Assembly (NCBI GenBank): GCA_021199395.1
Contig: JAJQIE010000045.1
Location: forward strand, 1-10,978
Source: Lachnospiraceae bacterium
Lineage (GTDB): Bacteria; Bacillota; Clostridia; Lachnospirales; Lachnospiraceae
DNA length: 10,978 nucleotides
Direction of reading: 5' to 3'
Shown: positions 1-6,944 of the stretch, one piece after another
Layout: every line of letters starts with the position of its first letter
Position numbering within the stretch: the first letter of the stretch is position 1
Made by a program: the position numbers and the translations under genes
Notes under the pieces: generated by a model
Seen by the model: the letters and a program-made list of their open reading frames with translations, nothing else
Told to the model about the DNA's origin: nothing
Databases searched by the model: none

Positions 1-1224
1 GGGCATGAGCCGTCCTATAAGAGCGAGACAACGCCGCGCTATGACGCGCGGGAAGTCGCCAGAAAGCGGGCGTCGCTGGAGGGAGCGCTGCTTGTACTTG
101 GCTCAGCGACGCCTTCTCTCGACTCTTATTATGCGGCGCAGCGCGGGAGCTGCGGACTGCTTACCATGCGGCAGCGGCCGTCGGGCGGTCAGCTTGCGGA
201 GGTATCCGTCGTAGATATGCGCAGGGAGCTGCGGGATGGCAACACGTCGATCCTGAGCCGTACCCTCACAGGAAAAATCCGTTCCTGTCTGGAACAGGGT
301 CTGCAGAGTATGCTTTTTATCAACCGCAGAGGCTATTCCGGATTTGTCTCCTGCCGTTCCTGCGGGCATGTGATCAAATGTCCGCACTGTGACGTCTCAC
401 TTTCGCTGCATCGGGGCGGACGGATGATCTGTCATTACTGCGGGTATGAAATGTCGGCGGTCACAAAATGCCCTTCCTGCGGCTCTCCGTTTATTGGCGG
501 CTTCAAGGCAGGGACGGAACAGATCGAGGCGGTAGTGGCGTCCGCTTTTCCGGGAGCGCGGATTCTGCGCATGGACGCGGACACGACCAGGGGCAAGGAC
601 GGACACGCGGAAATCCTCCGCGCGTTCGGCCGGCATGAGGCGGATATCCTGGTCGGCACACAGATGATCGTGAAAGGGCATGACTTTCCACAGGTAGCGC
701 TTGTCGGAGCGCTTGCCGCGGATCTGTCCTTAAATGTCAGCGATTTCCGGGCTGCGGAGCGGACCTATCAGCTTCTGGCGCAGGCCGCCGGACGCGCGGG
801 ACGGGGGAAAATACCGGGAGAGGTGGTGATTCAGACCTATCTTCCGGAGCATTACGCGATTACATGCGCGGCGGCACAGACCTATGAGCCTTTTTATGAG
901 CAGGAGATCCGATACCGCGAGCTCTCCGGCTATCCGCCGATGGGAGGGCTGATGTCAGTCCACTGCGCAGCAGAGGACCGGAAGCAGCTGGAGGAGGCGA
1001 TCGGCTATCTGGCGCGCTTTGCGAGAGGGGCGGCGGAAAAATATCAGGCGGTGGTTATGGGACCCGCCGATGAGACTGTTTCGAAGATTAAGGATGTTTA
1101 CCGCATGGTACTGTACATCCGGCACAGAGACGAAAAAGCACTGACGTTGATCAGGAATTATCTGGAGCAATACATTGAGATGAACAGTGGCTTTCACGAT
1201 ATAAAAATAAATTTTGAAAGGTAG
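1..1224 (+). CDS. priA: Primosomal replication restart helicase PriA, C-terminal part (5' end outside window)
   Basis: PriA is a superfamily 2 3'-5' DNA helicase that recognises stalled forks and reloads the replicative helicase. The frame is open from base 1, so the gene enters from the left; 407 codons are visible, and the family is about 730-800 residues, so the DNA-binding domain and Walker A motif are missing. Visible in order: the end of helicase motif II (first residues GHEPSYK), motif III GSATPS at 100-117, a zinc-binding domain with four CxxC pairs (CRSC, CPHC, CHYC, CPSC) at about 349-490, then motif V (VGTQMIVKGHDFP) and motif VI (QAAGRAGRG). The C-terminal domain runs to the TAG at 1222-1224. 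The ATG at 166 is internal and not a start, because conserved PriA sequence lies upstream of it in the same frame. The stop codon overlaps the ribosome binding site of def, suggesting cotranscription. The assignment is very secure. Confidence 0.97.
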   Translation, partial: GHEPSYKSETTPRYDAREVARKRASLEGALLVLGSATPSLDSYYAAQRGSCGLLTMRQRPSGGQLAEVSVVDMRRELRDGNTSILSRTLTGKIRSCLEQGLQSMLFINRRGYSGFVSCRSCGHVIKCPHCDVSLSLHRGGRMICHYCGYEMSAVTKCPSCGSPFIGGFKAGTEQIEAVVASAFPGARILRMDADTTRGKDGHAEILRAFGRHEADILVGTQMIVKGHDFPQVALVGALAADLSLNVSDFRAAERTYQLLAQAAGRAGRGKIPGEVVIQTYLPEHYAITCAAAQTYEPFYEQEIRYRELSGYPPMGGLMSVHCAAEDRKQLEEAIGYLARFARGAAEKYQAVVMGPADETVSKIKDVYRMVLYIRHRDEKALTLIRNYLEQYIEMNSGFHDIKINFER

Positions 1225-1233
1225 GAGACAAAA

Positions 1234-1782
1234 ATGGCACTGAGACAGATCCGAATTATGGGAGATGAAAAACTGACAAAGGTATGCCGTCCGGTACAGA
1301 TGATGACCCCGCGCACAAAGCTGCTGATCCGGGATATGCTTGATACGATGTATGACGCGAACGGGGTCGGGCTGGCCGCGCCGCAGGTCGGTATATTAAG
1401 ACGAATTGTGGTTATCGATATAGGAGATGGACCGCTTGTGCTGATCAATCCGGAGATACTGGAGACATCCGGTGAACAGACGGGACAGGAGGGCTGCCTG
1501 AGCCTGCCCGGACAGGCGGGTATGGTGACGCGGCCGAATTATGTAAAGGTAAAGGCGCTCAACGAGGACATGGAGGAGTTTGTGACGGAGGGCGAGGAGC
1601 TGCTGGCACGCGCCATCTGCCATGAGTGCGACCATCTGGAAGGGATCATGTATGTGGAGAAGGTGGAAGGAGACCTGTTTGAAGTGAGCGATGAGCCGGA
1701 GGAAGAAGGAGAAGAGAGCGGGCAGAGCGAGGAGAGCGGGCAGAGCGAGGAGAGTGAGCAGAGCGAACAGGGAGAGGCCTGA
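1234..1782 (+). CDS. def: Peptide deformylase with acidic repeat tail
   Basis: Def is a metal hydrolase that removes the formyl group from the N-terminal methionine of new proteins at the ribosome exit. The protein has 182 residues. All three family motifs are present: GVGLAAPQ (residues 44-51), EGCLSLP (86-92, metal ligand C88) and HECDH (130-134, ligands H130 and H134, catalytic E131). The start is fixed by AGGAGA at 1223-1228, five bases before the ATG. The catalytic core ends near residue 155. Beyond it is a Glu/Ser/Gln-rich acidic tail (about 156-182) containing a six-residue unit repeated three times, which is not part of the catalytic fold. It sits between priA and fmt, its functional partner, as in many Firmicutes. 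A 79-base gap without a terminator separates it from fmt. The function is certain; the tail's role is unknown. Confidence 0.97.
   Translation: MALRQIRIMGDEKLTKVCRPVQMMTPRTKLLIRDMLDTMYDANGVGLAAPQVGILRRIVVIDIGDGPLVLINPEILETSGEQTGQEGCLSLPGQAGMVTRPNYVKVKALNEDMEEFVTEGEELLARAICHECDHLEGIMYVEKVEGDLFEVSDEPEEEGEESGQSEESGQSEESEQSEQGEA
1714..1767 (+). repeat. Three 18-bp tandem repeats encoding the Def tail
   Basis: Three consecutive 18-bp units occupy 1714-1731, 1732-1749 and 1750-1767. The first two are identical (GAGAGCGGGCAGAGCGAG) and the third differs at a few bases. They are in frame and encode [12 protein letters not shown] and ESEQSE (Def residues 161-178). Perfect identity of two copies points to recent slippage or duplication, so copy number may vary between strains. 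Confidence 0.9.
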
Positions 1783-1861
1783 AACGACTCAGATAAATAA
1801 CCAGGATGAATCAGAATAATAAGAAAAGCTGAAAGCGAAAAAGAATGGCAAAGGAGCATTT

Positions 1862-2914
1862 ATGATAAAAAATGTGGTATTTATGGGGACACCGGATTTT
1901 GCGGTGGGTACTCTAAAGGCCCTGATCAGCGCTGAACGGTTCCATGTGCAGGCGGTGTTTTCGCAGCCGGATAAACCTAAGGGGCGCAGCAGGGAGCTTC
2001 AGATGACGCCGGTAAAGGCCGCGGCCGTGGCGGCGGGGATTCCGGTCTGCCAGCCGACCCGAATACGGGAGCCAAAATGGATTGAGATTTTAAAGGAGCT
2101 GCACCCGGATGTGATTGTTGTAGTGGCATTTGGACAGATCATCCCGCAGGCAATTCTGGATTTGCCGGAATATGGCTGTATCAATGTTCATGCCTCCCTG
2201 CTCCCTAAGTACCGTGGCGCAGCGCCGATCCAGTGGGCGGTCATTAACGGGGAGCGGGAGTCCGGCGTGACCACGATGCGTATGGACGCGGGACTGGATA
2301 CCGGCGATATGATTTTAAAGGCGGCCGTTCCGCTTGAAAAGGACGAAACAGGGGGAAGCCTGTTTGAGAAGCTGAGCAGTACGGGTGCGCAGCTTTTGCT
2401 GGAAACGCTGGATGCGCTTGGAAACGGAACCGCGCAGTATGAGAAGCAGCCGCAGGAGAGTCCGACGGCGTATGCGGCCATGCTGAAAAAAGAGGACGGA
2501 CGCATCGACTGGAACAGAAGCGCTTCTGAGATTGAATGTCTGATCCGGGGCATGGATCCGTGGCCGAGCGCATGGACCAGGTTCCGTGGGAAGCTTCTGA
2601 AAATATGGAAGGCGGAGGTCGTGGAAAGCTCCGGAGATCCGGGTAATGCGGGCGTGAAGACCAAGACACAGATCCGTCCGGAAAATGCAGAAGTGAAATC
2701 CGAGCCGCAGACCTGTCCGGACAATGCGGAAATGCAGATGGAAGCTCTGTCTCAGCCTGGCACGGTCTGCAACGTGACCAGATCCGAACTGTATGTCCAG
2801 ACCGGCGAGGGCGTGCTCTCTGTCCTTGAATTGCAGCCGGAGGGAAAAAAGAGAATGCCGGTGGATGCGTTTCTGCGCGGATATCCGGTAAATCCAGGAG
2901 AACATCTGGGGTGA
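1862..2914 (+). CDS. fmt: Methionyl-tRNA formyltransferase with a repeat insert
   Basis: Fmt transfers a formyl group from 10-formyltetrahydrofolate to initiator Met-tRNA, the substrate that Def later acts on. The protein has 350 residues; the family is usually about 310-315. The N-terminal formyltransferase domain carries the expected catalytic residues at the same positions as in E. coli: N108 and H110 in the stretch CINVHASLLPKYRG, and D146 in GLDTGD. The C-terminal OB-like domain begins near residue 205; its conserved PGTV and LQPEGKKRM segments are present. The excess length is explained by a 39-residue insert (residues 260-298) made of three 13-residue repeats lying just before PGTV. 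The start is supported by AAGGAG at 1851-1856. The reading frame is intact on both sides of the insert, so the enzyme is probably active. About 110 bases separate it from the next gene. Confidence 0.97.
   Translation: MIKNVVFMGTPDFAVGTLKALISAERFHVQAVFSQPDKPKGRSRELQMTPVKAAAVAAGIPVCQPTRIREPKWIEILKELHPDVIVVVAFGQIIPQAILDLPEYGCINVHASLLPKYRGAAPIQWAVINGERESGVTTMRMDAGLDTGDMILKAAVPLEKDETGGSLFEKLSSTGAQLLLETLDALGNGTAQYEKQPQESPTAYAAMLKKEDGRIDWNRSASEIECLIRGMDPWPSAWTRFRGKLLKIWKAEVVESSGDPGNAGVKTKTQIRPENAEVKSEPQTCPDNAEMQMEALSQPGTVCNVTRSELYVQTGEGVLSVLELQPEGKKRMPVDAFLRGYPVNPGEHLG
2639..2755 (+). repeat. Three degenerate 39-bp tandem repeats inside fmt
   Basis: Three 13-codon units lie end to end at 2639-2677, 2678-2716 and 2717-2755. 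Each starts with a CCG proline codon followed by a Gly/Glu/Asp-Asn-Ala core: PGNAGVKTKTQIR, PENAEVKSEPQTC and PDNAEMQMEALSQ. The next residues after the array are PG of the conserved PGTV segment. The nucleotide similarity is strongest in the first 15-20 bases of each unit, so the duplication is older than the one in def. Confidence 0.8.
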
Positions 2915-2934
2915 TTCGAAATCCGCAACACAGC

Positions 2935-2963
2935 TTTACGAAAAAATATTTTTATGGTAAAGT
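2935..2963 (+). promoter_or_regulatory. Weak candidate sigma-A promoter before yugP
   Basis: TTTACG (2935-2940) and TAAAGT (2958-2963) are separated by exactly 17 bases and each matches four of six consensus positions. They sit in the most A/T-rich patch of the operon, in the roughly 110-base gap between fmt and yugP. The match is poor enough that chance is a real possibility. No terminator is visible between fmt and this point. Confidence 0.25.
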
Positions 2964-3010
2964 GATAAAAATGCTTCGAAAGAGAGTATCAGTAGCTGAA
3001 ATAGATGGAG

Positions 3011-3017
3011 AAAGGGG
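3011..3017 (+). promoter_or_regulatory. Ribosome binding site deciding the yugP start
   Basis: AAAGGGG lies eight bases before the ATG at 3026. The alternative in-frame ATG at 3005 has no Shine-Dalgarno sequence upstream, and the protein starting at 3026 begins MLYGYY, as is usual for this family. Confidence 0.7.
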
Positions 3018-3025
3018 TCTTTTCT

Positions 3026-3724
3026 ATGCTGTATGGTTATTATATGTTTGATTGGACGTATCTCCTGGTGATTATTGGTCTGCTTCTTTCACTGGCGGCT
3101 TCGGCAAATGTGAACGGCGCCTACAGGAGATATAGTCGAGTGCGCAGCATGAGCGGACTGACCGGAGCGATGGCTGCTCAGAGGGTTTTACACAGCGCAG
3201 GGATTTACGATGTCAGGATTGAGCGTGTGTCAGGGAACCTGACCGATCATTATGACCCGCGTTCGAAGACGCTCAGGCTCTCGGATGGCGTCTTTGCGTC
3301 AGATTCCGTGGCGGCGGTCTGCGTAGCTGCGCATGAGTGCGGGCATGCGGTACAGGATCAGGTGGGCTACGCGCCATTGTCCTTTCGCAGTTCACTGGTA
3401 CCGGTGGCAAACTTTGGCTCTCAGCTGGGATGGCCGGTTTTCGTGATTGGCTTTCTCTTTTCAATTCAGCCGCTGATCACGGCTGGCATCGTGCTGGTTA
3501 CGCTGGCGGTACTTTTTCAGCTGGTGACGCTTCCGGTTGAATTCAACGCGTCCTCGCGCGCAATGCGGATGCTGGAGAATACGCATATCCTGGGCGGCCA
3601 GGAGCTTGCGGCCGGGAAAAGGGTATTGAGAGCGGCGGCTATGACGTATGTGGCGGGTCTTACCGCTTCTGTGCTGCAGCTGCTTCGACTGATTCTTCTT
3701 TCAGGGGGCAGGAGGCGCAGATGA
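3026..3724 (+). CDS. yugP: Membrane zinc metallopeptidase, YugP family
   Basis: This is a membrane-embedded putative neutral zinc metallopeptidase of the Zn_peptidase_2 (YugP) family; the physiological substrate is not established. The protein has 232 residues from the preferred start. The zinc motif is HECGH at residues 103-107 (H103 and H107 as ligands, E104 catalytic), and a likely third ligand is E172 in EFNASSRAM, the family's second signature. Hydrophobic stretches suggest an N-terminal membrane helix (about 10-28), two central helices (about 136-170) and a C-terminal one (about 203-226). The C-terminus ends in basic residues (GGRRRR), consistent with a cytoplasmic end. It overlaps rsmB by four bases (ATGA), indicating translational coupling. 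The family recurs at this place in clostridial priA-rpe operons, but why it travels with translation genes is unclear. Confidence 0.9.
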   Translation: MLYGYYMFDWTYLLVIIGLLLSLAASANVNGAYRRYSRVRSMSGLTGAMAAQRVLHSAGIYDVRIERVSGNLTDHYDPRSKTLRLSDGVFASDSVAAVCVAAHECGHAVQDQVGYAPLSFRSSLVPVANFGSQLGWPVFVIGFLFSIQPLITAGIVLVTLAVLFQLVTLPVEFNASSRAMRMLENTHILGGQELAAGKRVLRAAAMTYVAGLTASVLQLLRLILLSGGRRRR

Positions 3725-5073
3725 CAAAACCGGTAAATATCAGGGAAATCGCCCTTGGCGTTATGATGGAGATTACGGAGGAGGAGGCTTACAGCCATGT
3801 AGTGCTGCGAGAGACTCTGGGAAAATATCAGTTTCTGGAAAAGCGTGACCGGGCATTTATTTCGAGAGTGGTGGAGGGTACGCTGGAGCATATGATTCAG
3901 CTTGATTATATTATCGAGCAGTTTTCCAATGTCCCGGTTTACAATATGAAGCCTCTGATCCGGAACCTGCTGCGGCTGTCTGTATATCAGCTGAAATATA
4001 TGGACAGCGTGCCGGATTCCGCCGTCTGCAATGAGGCGGTAAAGCTGGCGCAGAAAAAGGGCTTTTACAATTTAAAAGGATTTGTAAACGGTGTTCTACG
4101 CAATACCGCAAGGAGGCTTTCTCAGGTGCGCTATCCGGACGCGAAGCAGGAGCCGCTCCATTATCTTTCCGTCAAGTATTCTTTTCCAATCTGGATGCTG
4201 AATAAATGGGTATCGCAGTTTGGCTATGAGGTGACCGAGAAAATATGCCGGGATTCCCATATGGGCAGGGGAACAGTGGTGCGGTGCAATCTTTCCAGGG
4301 CGTCCAGAGAGGAAATTATTCAGAGCCTCAAAATGCAGGGGATTACGGTAAAGCAGCATCCCTATCTGGATTATGCGCTGGAGATATCGAATTACAACTA
4401 TATAGGCGCGGTAGCTGCTTTCCGGAAAGGATGGATACAGGTACAGGATATCAGCTCCATGCTGGTCGCGGAGATTGCCGCGCCGAACTGGGGCGATTAC
4501 TGTATTGACGTATGCGCGGCTCCGGGCGGAAAAAGCCTGCATATTGCGGATAAGCTGATGGGAAGCGGCTACGTGGAAGCCAGGGATATTTCCGGGCGCA
4601 GGGTACAGATGATGCAGGAAACGATCGAGCGGACAGAAGCGATCAATATCCGCGCGATGCGGATGGACGCGACAGTCATGGATGAGGAGTCGCGGGGGAA
4701 AGCCGATATCGTACTGGCGGACGTCCCCTGCTCCGGCCTTGGCGTACTCAGGAAAAAGCAGGATATTAAATATAAAATGTCGGAAAAACAGCAGCAGGAC
4801 ATCATCCGGCTGCAGCGCCAGATCCTGGCGGTTGTACAGGAGTATGTCCGTCCGGGCGGGACTCTGATTTACAGCACCTGCACCATCGGAGCCGATGAGA
4901 ATCAGTGCAATATCAAATGGTTTCTGGAAAATTATCCGTTCCGGCTGGAAAGCATTGATCCCTATATCTGCGACGACCTGAAAAGCCGGACGACGGCGGG
5001 CGGCTATATTCAGCTGCTTCCCGGCATACATCATTCAGACGGATTTTTCATTGCAAGGCTGCGGAGGGGATAG
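3721..5073 (+). CDS. rsmB: 16S rRNA (cytosine-C5) methyltransferase RsmB
   Basis: RsmB (Sun/Fmu) uses S-adenosylmethionine to make m5C967 (E. coli numbering) in 16S rRNA. The protein has 450 residues, normal for the family. The N-terminal about 140 residues form the NusB-like helical RNA-binding domain (DRAFISRVVEGTLEH, and NEAVKLAQKKGFYNLKGFVNG near the end). The methyltransferase domain shows the SAM-binding motif DVCAAPGGKS (from residue 263), the PC motif DVPCSGLG with C337, and the TC motif STCT with C387, the nucleophile in this family. AGGAGG at 3710-3715 and the ATGA overlap with yugP define the start. It ends two bases before the rlmN start codon, and the rlmN ribosome binding site lies within its last codons, so the two rRNA methylases are translated in tandem. 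Confidence 0.97.
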   Translation: MTKPVNIREIALGVMMEITEEEAYSHVVLRETLGKYQFLEKRDRAFISRVVEGTLEHMIQLDYIIEQFSNVPVYNMKPLIRNLLRLSVYQLKYMDSVPDSAVCNEAVKLAQKKGFYNLKGFVNGVLRNTARRLSQVRYPDAKQEPLHYLSVKYSFPIWMLNKWVSQFGYEVTEKICRDSHMGRGTVVRCNLSRASREEIIQSLKMQGITVKQHPYLDYALEISNYNYIGAVAAFRKGWIQVQDISSMLVAEIAAPNWGDYCIDVCAAPGGKSLHIADKLMGSGYVEARDISGRRVQMMQETIERTEAINIRAMRMDATVMDEESRGKADIVLADVPCSGLGVLRKKQDIKYKMSEKQQQDIIRLQRQILAVVQEYVRPGGTLIYSTCTIGADENQCNIKWFLENYPFRLESIDPYICDDLKSRTTAGGYIQLLPGIHHSDGFFIARLRRG

Positions 5074-5075
5074 AT

Positions 5076-6158
5076 ATGCCTGGGAAAGACATCAAATCCA
5101 TGACGTTCGAAGAGCTGAGTGCAGAGGTCGCTGCGCTTGGGGAAAAAGCATTCCGGGCCGGACAGCTGTATCAGTGGATGCACCGGAAGCTGGCGCGCGG
5201 TTTTCATGAAATGACCAACCTGCCAAAGACCTTTCGGCAGACACTGAGCACGCAGTATGAATATACGTCCCATATACTTGTGGACCGCCGCATTTCGAAG
5301 CTGGACGGCACCGAAAAATACCTGTTTGGACTTCATGACGGAAACGTGGTGGAAAGCGTGCTCATGCGCTATCATTTCGGGAATTCGGTTTGCATATCCT
5401 CACAGGTCGGCTGCCGTATGGGCTGTCGGTTCTGCGCTTCTACCATCGGAGGGCTTAACAGAAATCTTACTCCCGCGGAAATGCTGGATCAGGTCTATTC
5501 CATTCAGAGGATTACTGGTGAGCGCGTTTCCCACCTGGTCGTTATGGGGACTGGCGAGCCGCTTGACAACTATGACAGCCTGCTCCGTTTTTTAAAGCTT
5601 TTGAGCGATGAAAACGGGCTGAATCTCAGCCAGAGAAATATTACGGTATCGACCTGTGGTCTGCCGGAGCGGATACATAGCCTTGCGGATGAACAGCTGC
5701 AGATCACACTGGCCTTATCTCTGCACGCGCCCTCACAGGAGAAGCGCAAGTTATTGATGCCCGTAGCATATAAATATGATCTGAGGGATGTGCTTGACGC
5801 CTGTCGGTATTACTTTGACCGGACCGGCCGCCGGATCACCTTTGAGTACAGCCTGGTGGGCGGCATCAACGACGCGCCGGAGGACGCCGCGCAGCTCGCA
5901 AAGCTGCTGAAGGGCTGGAACTGCCATATAAACCTGATCCCGGTGAACCCGATTAAGGAGCGCGACTATGTCCAGTCTGACCAGCGGACCATACTGGCCT
6001 TCAGAAGCATCCTGGAGAAAAACGGGATGAATGTCACAGTCAGAAGAGAGATGGGAAGGGACATCGCCGGAGCCTGTGGACAGCTGCGGAAGGGATATAT
6101 CGACAGTGGCAACAGGAGTGGGGAATCTTGCCCTTTTCCCGGCAGTGTGTTAGAATGA
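5076..6158 (+). CDS. rlmN: 23S rRNA/tRNA adenine-C2 methyltransferase RlmN (radical SAM)
   Basis: RlmN makes 2-methyladenosine at A2503 of 23S rRNA and at A37 of some tRNAs by a radical SAM mechanism with a methyl-cysteine intermediate. The protein has 360 residues, slightly long. The cluster-binding CxxxCxxC is C113, C117 and C120 within VGCRMGCRFCAS. The two catalytic cysteines are also present: C106 (in SVCISSQ, seven residues before C113 as in E. coli) and C334 in GACGQL near the end. The GTGEPL segment for SAM binding is visible. The start is set by GGAGGGG at 5063-5069. The last about 17 residues after the GACGQLRKG region are a non-conserved tail, and their codons contain a promoter-like sequence for stp. 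It follows rsmB after two bases, so the two genes are surely cotranscribed. Confidence 0.97.
   Translation: MPGKDIKSMTFEELSAEVAALGEKAFRAGQLYQWMHRKLARGFHEMTNLPKTFRQTLSTQYEYTSHILVDRRISKLDGTEKYLFGLHDGNVVESVLMRYHFGNSVCISSQVGCRMGCRFCASTIGGLNRNLTPAEMLDQVYSIQRITGERVSHLVVMGTGEPLDNYDSLLRFLKLLSDENGLNLSQRNITVSTCGLPERIHSLADEQLQITLALSLHAPSQEKRKLLMPVAYKYDLRDVLDACRYYFDRTGRRITFEYSLVGGINDAPEDAAQLAKLLKGWNCHINLIPVNPIKERDYVQSDQRTILAFRSILEKNGMNVTVRREMGRDIAGACGQLRKGYIDSGNRSGESCPFPGSVLE
6128..6156 (+). promoter_or_regulatory. Candidate extended -10 promoter for stp-prkC, bracketed by an inverted repeat
   Basis: TTGCCC (6128-6133, four of six matches) and TAGAAT (6151-6156, five of six) are 17 bases apart. The bases TG at 6148-6149 form an extended -10 element. 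The element overlaps the last codons of rlmN, and transcription would begin near 6163, giving a leader of about 46 bases before stp. TTCCCGG (6136-6142) and CCGGGAA (6172-6178) form a 7-bp inverted repeat around the -10 region, which could be an operator or chance. This is the best promoter candidate in the window. Confidence 0.5.
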
Positions 6159-6208
6159 TGCCAAAGCTAAACCGGGAAGGTATTGTGTAGTAAGAAAGGA
6201 TAAGTAAG

Positions 6209-6928
6209 ATGAGGATTTACAGCGTCACAGATATCGGCAGGAGACGATCCTCCAATCAGGATTTTATCTATGCCTCTGACCAGCCGGTCGGCAATCTTCC
6301 GGATCTGATGATTGTCGCGGACGGCATGGGCGGACACAATGGAGGAGATCTGGCTTCACGCTATACAGTGGAGTCTATCATCGAATATCTTGAACAGGCG
6401 CAGGAAAAGCGGCCGATACCGCTTCTCTCCGAGGCGATTCATTATGCCAACGACCGTGTGCTGGAAAAGGCTGCAGCGGACAGAACGCTGGAGGGAATGG
6501 GGACGACAGTGGTAGCGGCTGTGATAAAAGAAGGATATCTGTATGTCGCCAATGTCGGAGACAGCAGGCTGTATCTGATCGATCAGGAGATTTCACAGAT
6601 TACCAGAGATCATTCGCTGGTGGAGGAAATGATCCGGATGGGGGAGCTGCAGCGCAAGGACGCGCGCAGTCATCCGGACAAGAATGTGATCACCAGGGCT
6701 GTCGGTGTGAAAACGCCGGTGCGGGTTGATTTCTTTGATGTAAAGCTGGAGCCGGGAGACCGTATTCTGCTCTGCTCAGATGGACTTACCAATATGGTTG
6801 AGGACGCGGAGATTCTGCAGATTGTCAGAAAGTACAGTTCGCCGAAAGAGGCGGCGTGCCATCTGGTGAATGAGGCGAATAAAAATGGGGGAAAAGACAA
6901 CATCTCAGTAGTTCTCGCTGAAGTTTGA
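6209..6928 (+). CDS. stp: PP2C-type serine/threonine protein phosphatase
   Basis: This is a cytosolic metal-dependent PPM/PP2C phosphatase (PrpC/Stp type) that removes phosphates placed by the kinase encoded immediately downstream and from the kinase itself. The protein has 239 residues, the normal length for bacterial single-domain members. The family motifs are in order: TDIGRRRSSNQD (D18), ADGMGG (D38), GTTVVAAV, NVGDSRLYL, SDGLTNMV (D191) and DNISVV (D230). These aspartates bind the two catalytic metals. The start is supported by GAAAGGA at 6194-6200, eight bases before the ATG. It is separated from rlmN by 50 bases, the second-largest gap between complete genes after the one upstream of yugP apart from def-fmt, and a promoter-like element precedes it. 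The prkC start lies 16 bases downstream. Pairing with a PASTA kinase is the rule in Firmicutes. Confidence 0.96.
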   Translation: MRIYSVTDIGRRRSSNQDFIYASDQPVGNLPDLMIVADGMGGHNGGDLASRYTVESIIEYLEQAQEKRPIPLLSEAIHYANDRVLEKAAADRTLEGMGTTVVAAVIKEGYLYVANVGDSRLYLIDQEISQITRDHSLVEEMIRMGELQRKDARSHPDKNVITRAVGVKTPVRVDFFDVKLEPGDRILLCSDGLTNMVEDAEILQIVRKYSSPKEAACHLVNEANKNGGKDNISVVLAEV

Positions 6929-6944
6929 TAATGGGGAGAGAGAT

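Noticed and set aside
166..1224. PriA fragment starting at the ATG at 166 as a separate short gene
   Set aside because: The same frame is open to base 1 and encodes conserved PriA sequence, including motif III, before that ATG.
1783..1861. Possible small gene or leader between def and fmt
   Set aside because: The 79 bases are A-rich with several stops and hold only the fmt ribosome binding site; no hairpin or convincing short frame is seen.
2188..2905. Several overlapping minus-strand open frames opposite fmt
   Set aside because: They coexist in different frames across the same bases as a complete Fmt, as expected for chance open frames in GC-rich DNA.
3005..3025. Upstream ATG at 3005 as the yugP start
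   Set aside because: No Shine-Dalgarno sequence precedes it, and the extra seven residues are in fact the region holding the ribosome binding site for the ATG at 3026.
4096..5034. 312-codon open frame on the minus strand opposite rsmB
   Set aside because: The + strand encodes a complete RsmB with all motifs. The antisense product has no recognisable motif and arises from the base composition of the coding strand.
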